Of a stretch of 64,000 nucleotides of DNA, positions 7,052 to 16,650 are shown one piece after another. The notes under the pieces are model-generated. The model worked only from the letters and a program-made list of their open reading frames with translations, searched no databases and was not told the origin of the DNA. Source of the stretch: Subtercola boreus (GTDB lineage Bacteria > Actinomycetota > Actinomycetes > Actinomycetales > Microbacteriaceae); the NCBI RefSeq assembly GCF_003399645.1, contig NZ_NBXD01000018.1, positions 1-64,000 on the forward strand, written 5' to 3'. Within the stretch, counting starts at the first letter, position 1. Each line of letters starts with the position of its first letter. The position numbers and the translations under genes were made by a program.

Positions 7052-7912
7052 TCAGCCGTGCTGCGAAAGGCTGGTGATTTCGGCGGAGGTGAGGCGGAGA
7101 TCGACGGCCTTGACGGAATCCTGCACGCTCGCCGGGCGTGAGGCGCCGGGAATCGGCACGACGACAGGCGCGAGCGCGAGTTCCCAGGCAAGCGCGACCT
7201 GTTGGGCGCTGACGCCCCGATCGTCGGCGACCGCCTGGAAAGCGGTGTGCTCTCCGATGTTGCCCGCGCGGCGGATGCCGCCGAGCGGTGACCAGGGAAG
7301 GAACGCGATGCCGAGCTTCGCGCAGTGCTCGAGCTCGGCGAGGCTCGACCGGAACGCGGGAGAGAACTGGTTCTGCACCGACGCCAGACGCCCGCCGAGC
7401 ACGTCGTTCGCTTCGTCGATCTGGGCAATGGTCGCGTTGGAGATGCCGGCCATCCGGATCACGCCCTGATCGAGGAGGTCGCGGAGCGCTCCGACCGAAT
7501 CGACATAGGGCACGTTCGGGTCGGGACGGTGAAACTGGTAGAGACCGACCGCGTCCACACCGAGCCTCAGGGCAGAGGCCTTCGCGGCCTGAATGAGATA
7601 CTCCGGTCGGCCGTTCAGCGTCCACGACCCGTCGCCGGGACGGAGGTGTCCGCCCTTGGTGGCGACGAGCACGTCGCTCGTATCACCGCTGGAGGATCGC
7701 AGCGCTTCGGCGATGAGTTCTTCGTTGTGACCGACCTCGTCGGCATGCTGGTGGTAAGCGTCTGCGGTGTCGATGAGGGTGACACCGGCGTCGAGCGCGG
7801 CGTGGATGGTCGTGATGGATCGGGCCCGGTCGGGCCGGCCTTCGATCGACATGGGCATCCCGCCGAGTCCGATCGCGCTGACGGAGTGGGTGCCGATGGT
7901 TCGTTGCTGCAC
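7052..7912 (-). CDS. Aldo/keto reductase
   Basis: A 286-residue AKR with the complete catalytic tetrad Asp48, Tyr53, Lys86 and His128 ([20 protein letters not shown]). The cofactor-binding C-terminus [15 protein letters not shown] is the NADP(H)-pyrophosphate and 2'-phosphate loop typical of the YajO/IolS-like branch. The protein is cytosolic and would reduce small aldehydes or ketones. It converges with the TetR gene and lies 63 bp downstream of the katG remnant on the same strand. Nothing in the sequence fixes the substrate. Confidence 0.86.
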   Translation of the reverse strand: MQQRTIGTHSVSAIGLGGMPMSIEGRPDRARSITTIHAALDAGVTLIDTADAYHQHADEVGHNEELIAEALRSSSGDTSDVLVATKGGHLRPGDGSWTLNGRPEYLIQAAKASALRLGVDAVGLYQFHRPDPNVPYVDSVGALRDLLDQGVIRMAGISNATIAQIDEANDVLGGRLASVQNQFSPAFRSSLAELEHCAKLGIAFLPWSPLGGIRRAGNIGEHTAFQAVADDRGVSAQQVALAWELALAPVVVPIPGASRPASVQDSVKAVDLRLTSAEITSLSQHG

Positions 7913-7975
7913 GGTGATGCCTTTCGATCTGTGTTGGCGACTTTTCAGGAACTCTGTGGGACGCGACCTCGGGAG

Positions 7976-9356
<1,381 letters not shown>

Positions 9357-9454
9357 CTAAGATCAAGTGGGCGAGTCAGTCATCAGCTTCTCCCACCTGG
9401 TCTGAACGGCAATGACCGTGCTGCGAAACGCTAAGCAGGTGATCGGGGCAAAAG

Positions 9455-9475
9455 ATAGGTCGGCAAGCCTACCCT
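9455..9475. promoter_or_regulatory. DtxR/IdeR-like iron box (candidate)
   Basis: Imperfect palindrome with arms GGTCGGC and GCCTACC around AA. It resembles actinobacterial iron boxes containing the GGCAAGCCTA core. It lies about 100 bp upstream of the katG remnant on the minus strand, with no intact gene downstream of it, so it may be a fossil of the lost promoter. Confidence 0.35.
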
Positions 9476-9519
9476 TCCTGAGGGGGTCTCAGCCGATGCT
9501 CAGCCCCGGGGGACGCAGA

Positions 9520-9960
9520 TCACCGTGTGGTGTTCCGGCGGAGCATCGCGGAGCGCACCGACAGCCAGATCGCGAGGCCGTAAATGACGAACGCGACGAC
9601 GACGTGGATGGGAACGACCCAGTCCATGCCGAGCGTGGTGATGGCGTGGCCGAGCAGCCACTGGGCCACGCACCCCACGAACAGCGCCGCAGACGCGACA
9701 ACGAGACTCCTCGGCGCCTTTAGACGGGCGAATGCGATGACAGCAGCGACGAGCGCGAAGACCATAACGGGGTAGGCCACGAAGCCGTGGACATCAGTCC
9801 AGGTCTGCCTGGCATCATCGGCCAGCCCGTCGGTGATGAACTCCCCGGCGGTCAGGGCCTGCACGACGATGAAGAACACCGTCAGGCCGAGGAAGATCGT
9901 ATAGGCCCGGAGCGCGGGAATCGTGGTGGTGGGGTTCACAGACGGGGCGGAGGATGACAT
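9520..9960 (-). CDS. Four-helix integral membrane protein (DUF6220-like)
   Basis: I choose an internal ATG at 9960, because GAGAGAATC precedes it and hydrophobic sequence begins shortly after; this gives 146 residues. Four transmembrane segments lie near residues 16-39, 54-77, 82-105 and 110-134, with short loops and His residues at the ends of helices 2 and 4 (VHGF, PIHV). This layout and the helix-end histidines resemble DUF6220-type proteins, which have no settled function. It is monocistronic: the katG remnant lies downstream and an IS481 remnant lies immediately upstream. Family assignment is tentative; that it is a membrane protein is clear. Confidence 0.65.
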   Translation of the reverse strand: MSSSAPSVNPTTTIPALRAYTIFLGLTVFFIVVQALTAGEFITDGLADDARQTWTDVHGFVAYPVMVFALVAAVIAFARLKAPRSLVVASAALFVGCVAQWLLGHAITTLGMDWVVPIHVVVAFVIYGLAIWLSVRSAMLRRNTTR

Positions 9961-10103
9961 CGAGATTCTCTCTTCAGGGTCGATTCGGGTGGGACCGGAC
10001 GCCATCCAGCTAAGACGAATTTCTGGACCGGATGTAATTATTCGAATCCTCACAGGTTTGCTCCCTGACGGGCTCATGCAGCCGGGTTGACACCCTGCGC
10101 TAG

Positions 10104-11023
10104 CTGTACTGGGCCATCAGGTTGGTGACACGCGGTTGAGGGGTGTGGTTCCGATGCCGGTGTGGATGCGTTCAGTGTTGTGGTAGTCCAGCCACGGTGC
10201 AAGTGCTGCTTTGCGTTCGGTGTTGCTGGTGTACGGGCGGGCGTAGGCCCATTCGGTGGCGAGGGTGCGGTTCAGGCGTTCGAGTTTCCCATTCGTCCAA
10301 GGGCAGTGCGGTTTGATGAAGCGCTGCTGCGCACCGAGCTGGGCGACCGCAGCCTCGAACGCGGTCGAGTGCCGGTATGCGAACGCGTTGTCGCTGATCA
10401 CCCGCTCGATGCGGGGGATGCCTTGACTGGCGAAGAATTAGGCCGCTCGGAGGAGGACGCCGGCTGCGGTGGCACCTTACTCGTCGGCATGGATTTCGGC
10501 GTACGCGAGCCGGGTGCGGTCATCGATCACCGCGTGCACGTAGTCGTACCCGATGCCGCGTCCTCGGACTCTCTCTGACCGGCCGTGCACGCGCCAGCCG
10601 CCGCCATCAGGGACCCGGCCGAGCTTTTTCACGTCGACATGAACGAGTTCACCGGGCCGGTCCCGTTCGTACCGGGCTGGCACACCGGTTGCCGCAGCGA
10701 TCCTGGCCGGCCCGCACCGCATCCGTGACCGCGCCGCGATCACGGCCTGCTCGCGGTCGGTGCTCGTACGAGTCGGTGTGTGGTGGGGCCGGCTTGACCG
10801 GTCCGACAACCCGGTCAGACCCTCGGCCCGGTAGCGGCGCACCCACCGGTACGCGCACTGGCGGGAGATGCCGAGTTCCTTCGCGACGTGAGCTGCGGGA
10901 CGCCCCGCAAGAACCCGTTCAACAAGCAGCAACCTGCCGTGAACGGTGAGACGGGCATTAACGTGGGACATAAGGACCTCAAATCGAGCCCCGCACTGTC
11001 CCCAACGTCACGGCCCAGTACAG
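10104..11023 (-). mobile_element. Degenerate IS481-family insertion sequence
   Basis: Terminal inverted repeats match: CTGTACTGGGCC starts at 10104 and its reverse complement GGCCCAGTACAG ends at 11023, with similarity continuing inward (GTTGGTGACA against the complement of TGTCCCCAAC). The element is about 920 bp and encodes one broken transposase. No target duplication is obvious (CTAG to the left, AACG to the right). It is probably immobile. Confidence 0.8.
10117..10971 (-). pseudogene. IS481-family transposase, internally deleted with two in-frame stops
   Basis: The N-terminus has the IS481 helix-turn-helix (HVAKELGISRQCAYRWVRRY). The DDE catalytic core is recognisable as VHVDVKKLG, SDNAFAYR and NGKLERLNRT. 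Two TAA codons in the same frame interrupt the protein after IHADE and after LLRAA. In addition, about 30 residues usually found between GVPAR and YERDRPGELV are missing without a frame change. The protein is non-functional. Confidence 0.85.
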
Positions 11024-11164
11024 AACGTCTCGGCCAGAGCATCGATGTCTCCGGTCGAGAAAGGCACCCTCGGGTGAGCCACCCGTGCGTGTGTGACGTC
11101 TGGAGGCATGCTGGAAGCATAGGAGGCGGCAGGATACTCTCACTCTTCGGCCAAAGCAGATGCG

Positions 11165-12670
11165 TTAGTTTTTTTGCATCGTCACCACATTCCACGACAG
11201 GGGCGACAGCGTGACAACCCCGGTGACCGGTTCCTGTCTGGGCTCAACTTTGTAAGGATCATCCGCTGTATTGACGGCGTACGGATCATCGTTCTGCAGA
11301 ACGCGGTGATCTGTCACGTGATAGCCGGCCAGTGTTCCGCTGAGGCTGAGGTCGAGTTGCGTGGGATCCGTCGGCGATCGGTTCACCGCGAAGAGCACTA
11401 TCTCTCCCGTGGTGTCGTCGATCGTTGCGGCGGCGACAACCGATGACACCCGTCCGTATCGGTCGGTGTCGTGCTGCGGTGACGTCACGCTGAGGCGCAG
11501 GGAGCGGGTTCCTGCACGGCCGGCAACGTCGGCGAAAGGATAGAACGTCGATTGACGCCACGCACGGCCGCTTGGCTCGGTCGTGATCGGCGCGATGACG
11601 TTGACCAACTGCGCCAGACACGCCATCCGAACGCGATCACTGTGGTTCAGCAGCGAGATGAGGAGGGTGCCGAGAACAACGGCTTCTGCCGCGCTGTAGA
11701 TGTCTTCTGCCAGATCGGGTGCCTTACGCCAGGCTTCCCTCTCTGTGTCACCACGATGGAATTCCGTTTGGTGCCAGATGTTCCACTCATCGAACGACAG
11801 CTGGATCGTTTTCGGTGAGTGCAATTTCCCTTTCACGAAATCTGCTGTGGCGACGACCGAGTCGATGAAGTCGTCCATCGAATCCGATGACGCGAGAAAG
11901 CTGTTGAGATCGCGGTCGTCAACGTCCTCGTAGTAGTTGTGCAAGGAAATGTAGTCGACCTGGTCGTAGGTCTGTTCCAAGACGGTCGCCTCCCAGGCGC
12001 CGAAGGTGGGCATGCGACTGTTCGAGCTACCGCAGGCGACGAGTTCGATTGTTGGATCCACACGCCGCATTGCCTTTGCGGCCTCCACTGCGATGCGCCC
12101 GTATTCCATCGGGGTTTTGTGGCCGATCTGCCACGGCGCATCCATCTCGTTTCCGAGGCACCACACCTTCACGTTGTGCGGAGCTTGCACTCCGTGACGA
12201 CGTCGGAGGTCAGACCAGTAGGTTCCCCCGGGGTGATTGCAATATTCGACCAGGTTGCGCGCAGCATCAACGCCTCTCGTTCCCAGGTTGACGGCGAGCA
12301 TGAGTTCGACGCCGGCGCTCTTCGACCATTCGGCGAACTCGTTGAGGCCGACTTCATTGGTCTCCGTGCTTCGCCACGCCAGGTCGAGCCTGACCGGCCT
12401 CTCGCTGGCAGGGCCGACTCCGTCCTCCCAGTTGTAGGCCGAAACGAAGTTGCCGCCCGGATAGCGAACCATCGTCGGCCCGAGTTCTTTCACCAGAGTG
12501 AGTACGTCGCCGCGGAAGCCACGCGAATCGGCTGAGGGGTGGTTCGGTTCATAGATGCCGGTGTACACAGTACGACCCATGTGTTCGACGAAGCTGCCGA
12601 ACAGGCGTCGGTCGATCTCCCCGATCGTGAATGCCTCGTGCATGACCACCGTGGTGGGATTGCCTGTCAT
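11165..12670 (-). CDS. abfA: GH51 alpha-L-arabinofuranosidase
   Basis: A 501-residue intracellular GH51 enzyme that releases terminal arabinofuranose from arabino-oligosaccharides. The acid/base glutamate is Glu175 in CLGNEMD and the nucleophile is Glu295 in FDEWN. The N-terminal GSFVEHMGRTVYTGIYEP and MVRYPGGNFVS stretches are characteristic of the family, and the C-terminal beta-domain is complete. No signal peptide is seen. GAGGA lies before the ATG, only 7 bp after the stop of the MFS transporter, so the two form an operon. The FadR-type regulator upstream probably controls both. A decayed IS481 lies downstream. Confidence 0.93.
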   Translation of the reverse strand: MTGNPTTVVMHEAFTIGEIDRRLFGSFVEHMGRTVYTGIYEPNHPSADSRGFRGDVLTLVKELGPTMVRYPGGNFVSAYNWEDGVGPASERPVRLDLAWRSTETNEVGLNEFAEWSKSAGVELMLAVNLGTRGVDAARNLVEYCNHPGGTYWSDLRRRHGVQAPHNVKVWCLGNEMDAPWQIGHKTPMEYGRIAVEAAKAMRRVDPTIELVACGSSNSRMPTFGAWEATVLEQTYDQVDYISLHNYYEDVDDRDLNSFLASSDSMDDFIDSVVATADFVKGKLHSPKTIQLSFDEWNIWHQTEFHRGDTEREAWRKAPDLAEDIYSAAEAVVLGTLLISLLNHSDRVRMACLAQLVNVIAPITTEPSGRAWRQSTFYPFADVAGRAGTRSLRLSVTSPQHDTDRYGRVSSVVAAATIDDTTGEIVLFAVNRSPTDPTQLDLSLSGTLAGYHVTDHRVLQNDDPYAVNTADDPYKVEPRQEPVTGVVTLSPLSWNVVTMQKN

Positions 12671-12677
12671 AGGGTCC

Positions 12678-14078
12678 TCAATCTCGTGCCGCGCTGGCGG
12701 CCTCGGAAAGCTTCAGGGGTTCGACCTTCTTGATGACGAAAGCGAAGGTGATGATGCCGAGAACCAAGAAGGCCGTCGTCATCACCAGGGGTGCAGTGAA
12801 CGACCCGCCTGTCGCGTCGAGCAGCGCGCCCACTGCGATCGAGACCAGGATGCCGGCCACCGCTCCAGCGAAGTTCATGAGACCGGCGAGGGAGCCGACG
12901 TGTTTGACGGTGGGAGCCAGTTCGCCGGGCAGAAGCCAGACACTTGCGTTTGCGAAGGTGAGTGCTCCATAGGAGAGCGAGAGAAGCGCGATCGCGACGG
13001 CCGGACTGTCGGTACCGAGAGAGAGGAGGATGCAGGTCGAGACCGCGAGACCACCGATGATGCAGGTCTTCCGAGCCCGGGTCGCACTCCACCCGCGACG
13101 GATGAGCAGGTCGGCGACGTAGCCGCCGAGCCAACCGAGAAGCACGGCGAACAGAGCGGGAATCGACCCGAAGATGCCGAGTGACGGCAGCGAGAATCCG
13201 CGGCTCGTGATCAGGTAGGTGGGAAACCAGGTGACGAACCAGTAGATGACGAAGGCGATGCAGAAGTTGCCGAGCATCATGCCCCAGACAGCGCGGAAGC
13301 GTAGCAGGTCGACCCAACGGATGCGATCACGCGTCGCGGCGACATCCTGCTCCGACTCTTGACCCGCCTCGATGTACGCCAGTTCTTCTGCAGACACCAT
13401 TTTGTGTTCCTGCGGTTTGCGGTAGAACGCATACCAGACGGCGGCCCAGATGACACCGAGTATTCCGGTGATGACAAACGAGAACTCCCAACTGGTGAGG
13501 CTGATGACAAGCACCACGATGGGCAGGGAAAGCGCGGTGCCGACACGCGAACCGCTGTCGAAGATGGCGGTCGCGAGACCGCGTTCGCGCTTCGGCATCC
13601 ATTCGCGAACCGCTTTCACGTTGCTCGGGTACGCGGGAGCTTCTCCGATGCCCAACAGAAGTCGCAGCCCGAGCAGAGAGAGGAATCCTCGCCCGAGCGA
13701 GGTAGCCGCGGTGAAGATCGACCACAGGATCGCAGCCAGCGCGTAGCCACGTCGGGTACCGATCTTGTCGACGAACCAGCCGGCGAAAAGTTGAGCGACG
13801 GCGTAGGTCCAGAAGAAGCCGGAGAGGATGAGGCCGATTTCGGTGTTCGAGAGACTGAACTGCTGCTGGATCGAGGGCACGGCGGCGCTCAGATTCGCCC
13901 GGTCTATGTAGACGATTGCGGTACCGAGAAAAGCCAAGGCGATGATGACCCACCGGATGTTGCCTTTCGGCCGTGCGAGAGCCGCCGCATCGAGGTCGGT
14001 TCGGGGCCGGGTCTGAGTCGGTTGGCGGGCCTTGGCCGTTTGGTCTGTGGACGACCGGGCCGGAATACGGGATGACAT
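12678..14078 (-). CDS. MFS transporter, anion:cation symporter type
   Basis: A 466-residue major facilitator with about 12 transmembrane helices. It has the motif-A-like GWFVDKIGTRRGYA between helices 2 and 3, and IVYIDRANLSAAVP in helix 1, which is typical of the ACS branch (hexuronate, glucarate and galactarate carriers). About 40 hydrophilic residues precede helix 1. It is immediately followed by a GH51 arabinofuranosidase gene, so it may import arabinosides or related sugar acids; the ACS family points more to organic anions. A candidate GntR operator lies about 50 bp upstream. Confidence 0.87.
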   Translation of the reverse strand: MSSRIPARSSTDQTAKARQPTQTRPRTDLDAAALARPKGNIRWVIIALAFLGTAIVYIDRANLSAAVPSIQQQFSLSNTEIGLILSGFFWTYAVAQLFAGWFVDKIGTRRGYALAAILWSIFTAATSLGRGFLSLLGLRLLLGIGEAPAYPSNVKAVREWMPKRERGLATAIFDSGSRVGTALSLPIVVLVISLTSWEFSFVITGILGVIWAAVWYAFYRKPQEHKMVSAEELAYIEAGQESEQDVAATRDRIRWVDLLRFRAVWGMMLGNFCIAFVIYWFVTWFPTYLITSRGFSLPSLGIFGSIPALFAVLLGWLGGYVADLLIRRGWSATRARKTCIIGGLAVSTCILLSLGTDSPAVAIALLSLSYGALTFANASVWLLPGELAPTVKHVGSLAGLMNFAGAVAGILVSIAVGALLDATGGSFTAPLVMTTAFLVLGIITFAFVIKKVEPLKLSEAASAARD

Positions 14079-14128
14079 GTCTTCTCACTTCATCGGGAGG
14101 GGTGGCGGAACGGCCAACCCGGAACAAC

Positions 14129-14146
14129 TTGTACGATATGTGACAT
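14129..14146. promoter_or_regulatory. Candidate GntR operator before the transporter gene
   Basis: TTGT-N10-ACAT, sharing TTGT-N5-ATGTNACA with the palindrome at 14945-14974 in front of the regulator gene. It sits between the regulator stop and the MFS start. Confidence 0.5.
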
Positions 14147-14205
14147 CCAAATCGAAGACTGTGAAAGTGTCAAGTGGTTGCTCAGGGCAGCTCTTCATGG
14201 AGCTA

Positions 14206-14913
14206 TCAGGCGTTCAGGTAGTCGTTGGCTCCCGATCGGCCCTGCAGCAGGTTGGCGCGCATCGCACTTCCCGAACCCTCGGCGTCGCTCGCCACGATTC
14301 GCTCGAGGATGCGGGCGTGCGCCTCGACGAGCTCGTCGACGGGACGGCCTGCGTTTGTCCAACCCTCCCATACCTGCAGGAGCAGCCTGTCGAGCAGCGG
14401 AGCCACTGCCTCGATCGTCATCTGCATGAGGTCGTTGTGTGCAGCAACGACCACAGCCCGATGAAACGCCAGGTCGGCCCGATGCCTCGCGTCGTCGTCT
14501 CCAGCGGATCTCAACTGCTCAAGACGAGCACTGAGTTCGACCAGGTCCTCCCGCGTTGCGCGTCTTGCAGCCAACTCCGCGGCGGCCACCTCGATCGACT
14601 CGCGTAACTCCTGCACTTGAGCCAGGTCACTGCCGTGGACAGCGAAGCGCAGTCGAACCAGACGCTCGAGCTGACTACTCCCCGGCACAGTGATGACGCT
14701 CTGCGCTCCCTGCTGGCGAAGGAGGAGACCCTGTCCGGCGAGCTCGGCGATCGCCTCACGAACCACGGTCCGACTGACGCCGAGAGCTTCAGCGATCTCT
14801 GCGGCCGAGGGAATCGCGTCGCCTTCGCCCAGGCCGCGATCCCTGATCAGGTCGAGCACCGCATCGGCCGTCAGCGTGGTGAGCGAGGGGCGACGAAGAT
14901 CTTGGCGCTTCAT
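14206..14913 (-). CDS. GntR-family regulator, FadR subfamily
   Basis: A 235-residue protein with an N-terminal winged helix (residues ~10-75, EIAEALGVSRTVVREAIAEL) and an all-helical FCD ligand domain (DLAFHRAVVVAAHNDLM, with metal-ligand histidines). FCD regulators commonly bind organic acids. It lies upstream of, and in the same direction as, the MFS and arabinofuranosidase genes. A palindrome with GTCGACTTGT and ACAACTCGAC arms lies 31 bp before its start, and a related site precedes the MFS gene. Autoregulation and control of the uptake genes are inferred from these sites. Confidence 0.88.
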   Translation of the reverse strand: MKRQDLRRPSLTTLTADAVLDLIRDRGLGEGDAIPSAAEIAEALGVSRTVVREAIAELAGQGLLLRQQGAQSVITVPGSSQLERLVRLRFAVHGSDLAQVQELRESIEVAAAELAARRATREDLVELSARLEQLRSAGDDDARHRADLAFHRAVVVAAHNDLMQMTIEAVAPLLDRLLLQVWEGWTNAGRPVDELVEAHARILERIVASDAEGSGSAMRANLLQGRSGANDYLNA

Positions 14914-14944
14914 TGAATTCCTTCACGGGGGGTACATCGACCAT

Positions 14945-14974
14945 GTCGACTTGTGTGCCATGTTACAACTCGAC
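14945..14974. promoter_or_regulatory. Inverted repeat upstream of the GntR gene
   Basis: Arms GTCGACTTGT and ACAACTCGAC (9 of 10 complementary) with a 10-bp spacer. The inner TTGT-N10-ACAA core matches the site at 14129 and fits a dimeric FadR-type regulator. Confidence 0.55.
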
Positions 14975-15124
14975 GTCCCGAGAACCGGGCGGGCGGCGAC
15001 GTCACATCCTCATGTCGCTGGGCGAGCGTGCAGGGTGGCTGACGCCCGATCCCATCCAGGCAGACCACGGAGACTGACCGTTCAGCCCGAATCAACAGGG
15101 AGAAGCTACTCATGGATCTGAATC

Positions 15125-15400
15125 CTGACCCAGCCCGACGCCGTTGAGCGTGTCGCGCACGCAGTAGCTTCCTGGAGCAGCGTCGATCTCCTCGTCAACA
15201 ATGCCGGCAACGTGCGCGCAGGCAGGCTCGACCTCACGACCGACGCGGATGTCCACTCGATGACCGACCCGAACCGCCCGTCGGAAGGACGCCCCGCGAT
15301 GCAGCAACTCAACATCACCGACCCCCTGGTCGTCGATGAGGCCCTGGCACCCAACCTCGAGGCCCTCGAACTGGCCGTACGCGACCATCGCAGCATCTGA
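15125..15400 (+). pseudogene. SDR dehydrogenase fragment
   Basis: This frame reads LTQPDAVERVAHAV...VDLLVNNAGN and so contains the SDR NNAG strand. The cofactor loop upstream is missing (a TGA precedes the frame), and the YxxxK region downstream is replaced by unrelated sequence ending at 15400. A strong ribosome site and ATG at 15112 open an 11-codon frame that stops at once, suggesting that a deletion joined the original start to the middle of the gene. Confidence 0.6.
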
Positions 15401-15557
15401 GGGGTCGCAACGCTGGCAATGCCCTCTCCCGCGTCTGTCTTCGCTCGAGCGCCTCCGTTGACGACGGCCTCCGCATAATGGAAGTACCCGAAAATTCTCG
15501 CCGTATTCCACCGGAGCCGACGACTCACATCCGCACGCAGAGAAGGATTCACCACCC

Positions 15558-16136
15558 ATGGCAGGACTCAGCCTCTCGAAGGGCGCCAACCTCTCGCTCA
15601 CCAAGACCAGCCCCGGCCTGACCGTCGCGACTGTCGGGCTCGGCTGGGACCCCCGCACCACGGCCGGGGAACAGTTCGACCTCGACGCCTCCGCGATCCT
15701 CGTCGCAGCGAACGGGAAAGTGCGTTCGAGTGAGGATTTCATTTTCTACAACCAGATGGCGACCCCCGACCAGTCCGTCGTGCACCAGGGCGACAACCGA
15801 ACCGGCGAGGGAGACGGTGACGACGAACAGATTGTGATCACCCTCGCCTCCGTCGCCGACGACGTCCAGCGCATCATCATCGCCGTATCCATCCACGAGG
15901 CCGACAACCGCCACCAGAACTTCGGGCAAGTCCGTGCTGCGTTCTGCCGGGTCATGGACCAAGACCTGGAAGAGGTCGTGCGCTACGACCTCACCGAAGA
16001 CGCCGCCCAGGAAACTGCGATGGTCTTCGCCGAGGTCTATCGGAAGGGCACCGAATGGAAATTCAAAGCGGTCGGGCAGGGATACACCGACGGACTCGCG
16101 GGAATCGCCAAAGACTTCGGCGTACCACTCGACTGA
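15558..16136 (+). CDS. terD: TerD-family stress protein
   Basis: A 192-residue TerD-domain protein, full length for the family. Diagnostic segments are GLGWDPR, EQFDLDASAILV, a GDNRTGEGDGDDEQI acidic loop (Ca2+ binding) and AVSIHEA. TerD-like proteins are cytosolic calcium-binding proteins linked to tellurite, phage and general stress responses. AAGGATT lies before the ATG. It stands alone, with no terA, terB, terC or terZ beside it, between an SDR fragment and a MarR fragment, so its context is uninformative. The intact frame in a region of decayed genes suggests it is still in use. Confidence 0.92.
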   Translation: MAGLSLSKGANLSLTKTSPGLTVATVGLGWDPRTTAGEQFDLDASAILVAANGKVRSSEDFIFYNQMATPDQSVVHQGDNRTGEGDGDDEQIVITLASVADDVQRIIIAVSIHEADNRHQNFGQVRAAFCRVMDQDLEEVVRYDLTEDAAQETAMVFAEVYRKGTEWKFKAVGQGYTDGLAGIAKDFGVPLD

Positions 16137-16218
16137 GCCGACGCATTCAGCCCACAACCGCGGCCATCATCTACAGGCCGAGTATCAGCAGATCTTCTGC
16201 GGGGGTCTCTCCTGATGC

Positions 16219-16410
16219 TCATGCCAGGAGATCGAACGCTGAGGCCACCTGAGCCTGCTCTTGCGGGCTCAGCGCGGAAAGGATCCGGCTGAGCTCGGCG
16301 CGTCGACGTTCCGTGACCTCGTCGACCAACGACCGACCCTGGGATGTCGCGGAGATCAGAACTTCACGACGGCTGTCCGGACTCGAGGCGCGCTCGACCC
16401 AACGACCAAC
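16219..16410 (-). pseudogene. MarR-family regulator C-terminal fragment
   Basis: The minus strand reads the MarR wing and dimerisation helix: WVERASSPDSRREVLISATSQG, then EVTERRRAELSRIL and a natural stop at 16219. The N-terminal two thirds, including the recognition helix, is absent. An unrelated plus-strand piece with no recognisable family (about 16411-16544) adjoins it, which suggests a deletion junction. Confidence 0.6.
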
Positions 16411-16650
16411 TCGATGCCGATCTGGTCACCGCGATCTCGAGCGCGACGGGCACTCATGTCTCGCAGAAGCGGGCCACGATCGTCCAGGACGCCAGTGCAA
16501 TCGTCAGAGCGGATCTCGTCGCGCTGAACGAGCCTGCCGCCTGACCCCGGGCTCCGCCGACGAAATGATCGCCGACGCCCCTATCGGTCCAGCTCCACTC
16601 GGCGGTATGAAGGACTGAGCGCTGCACCAACGTTCCGGAAGGAGAACGAC

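Noticed and set aside
5532-7912. SDR, TetR and aldo/keto reductase as one functional operon
   Set aside because: The aldo/keto reductase is convergent with the TetR gene and has no copy of the 13-bp inverted repeat in front of it.
10030-10060. TTCGAATCC, which resembles a tRNA T-loop
   Set aside because: No acceptor stem, D-arm or anticodon arm can be drawn around it, and no GG precedes the loop.
16411-16544. Plus-strand frame reading LDADLVTAISSATG... to NEPAA
   Set aside because: It looks like a fragment of a real protein, but I cannot assign it to any family. It has no start and no ribosome site, so it is mentioned only as unexplained debris beside the MarR fragment.
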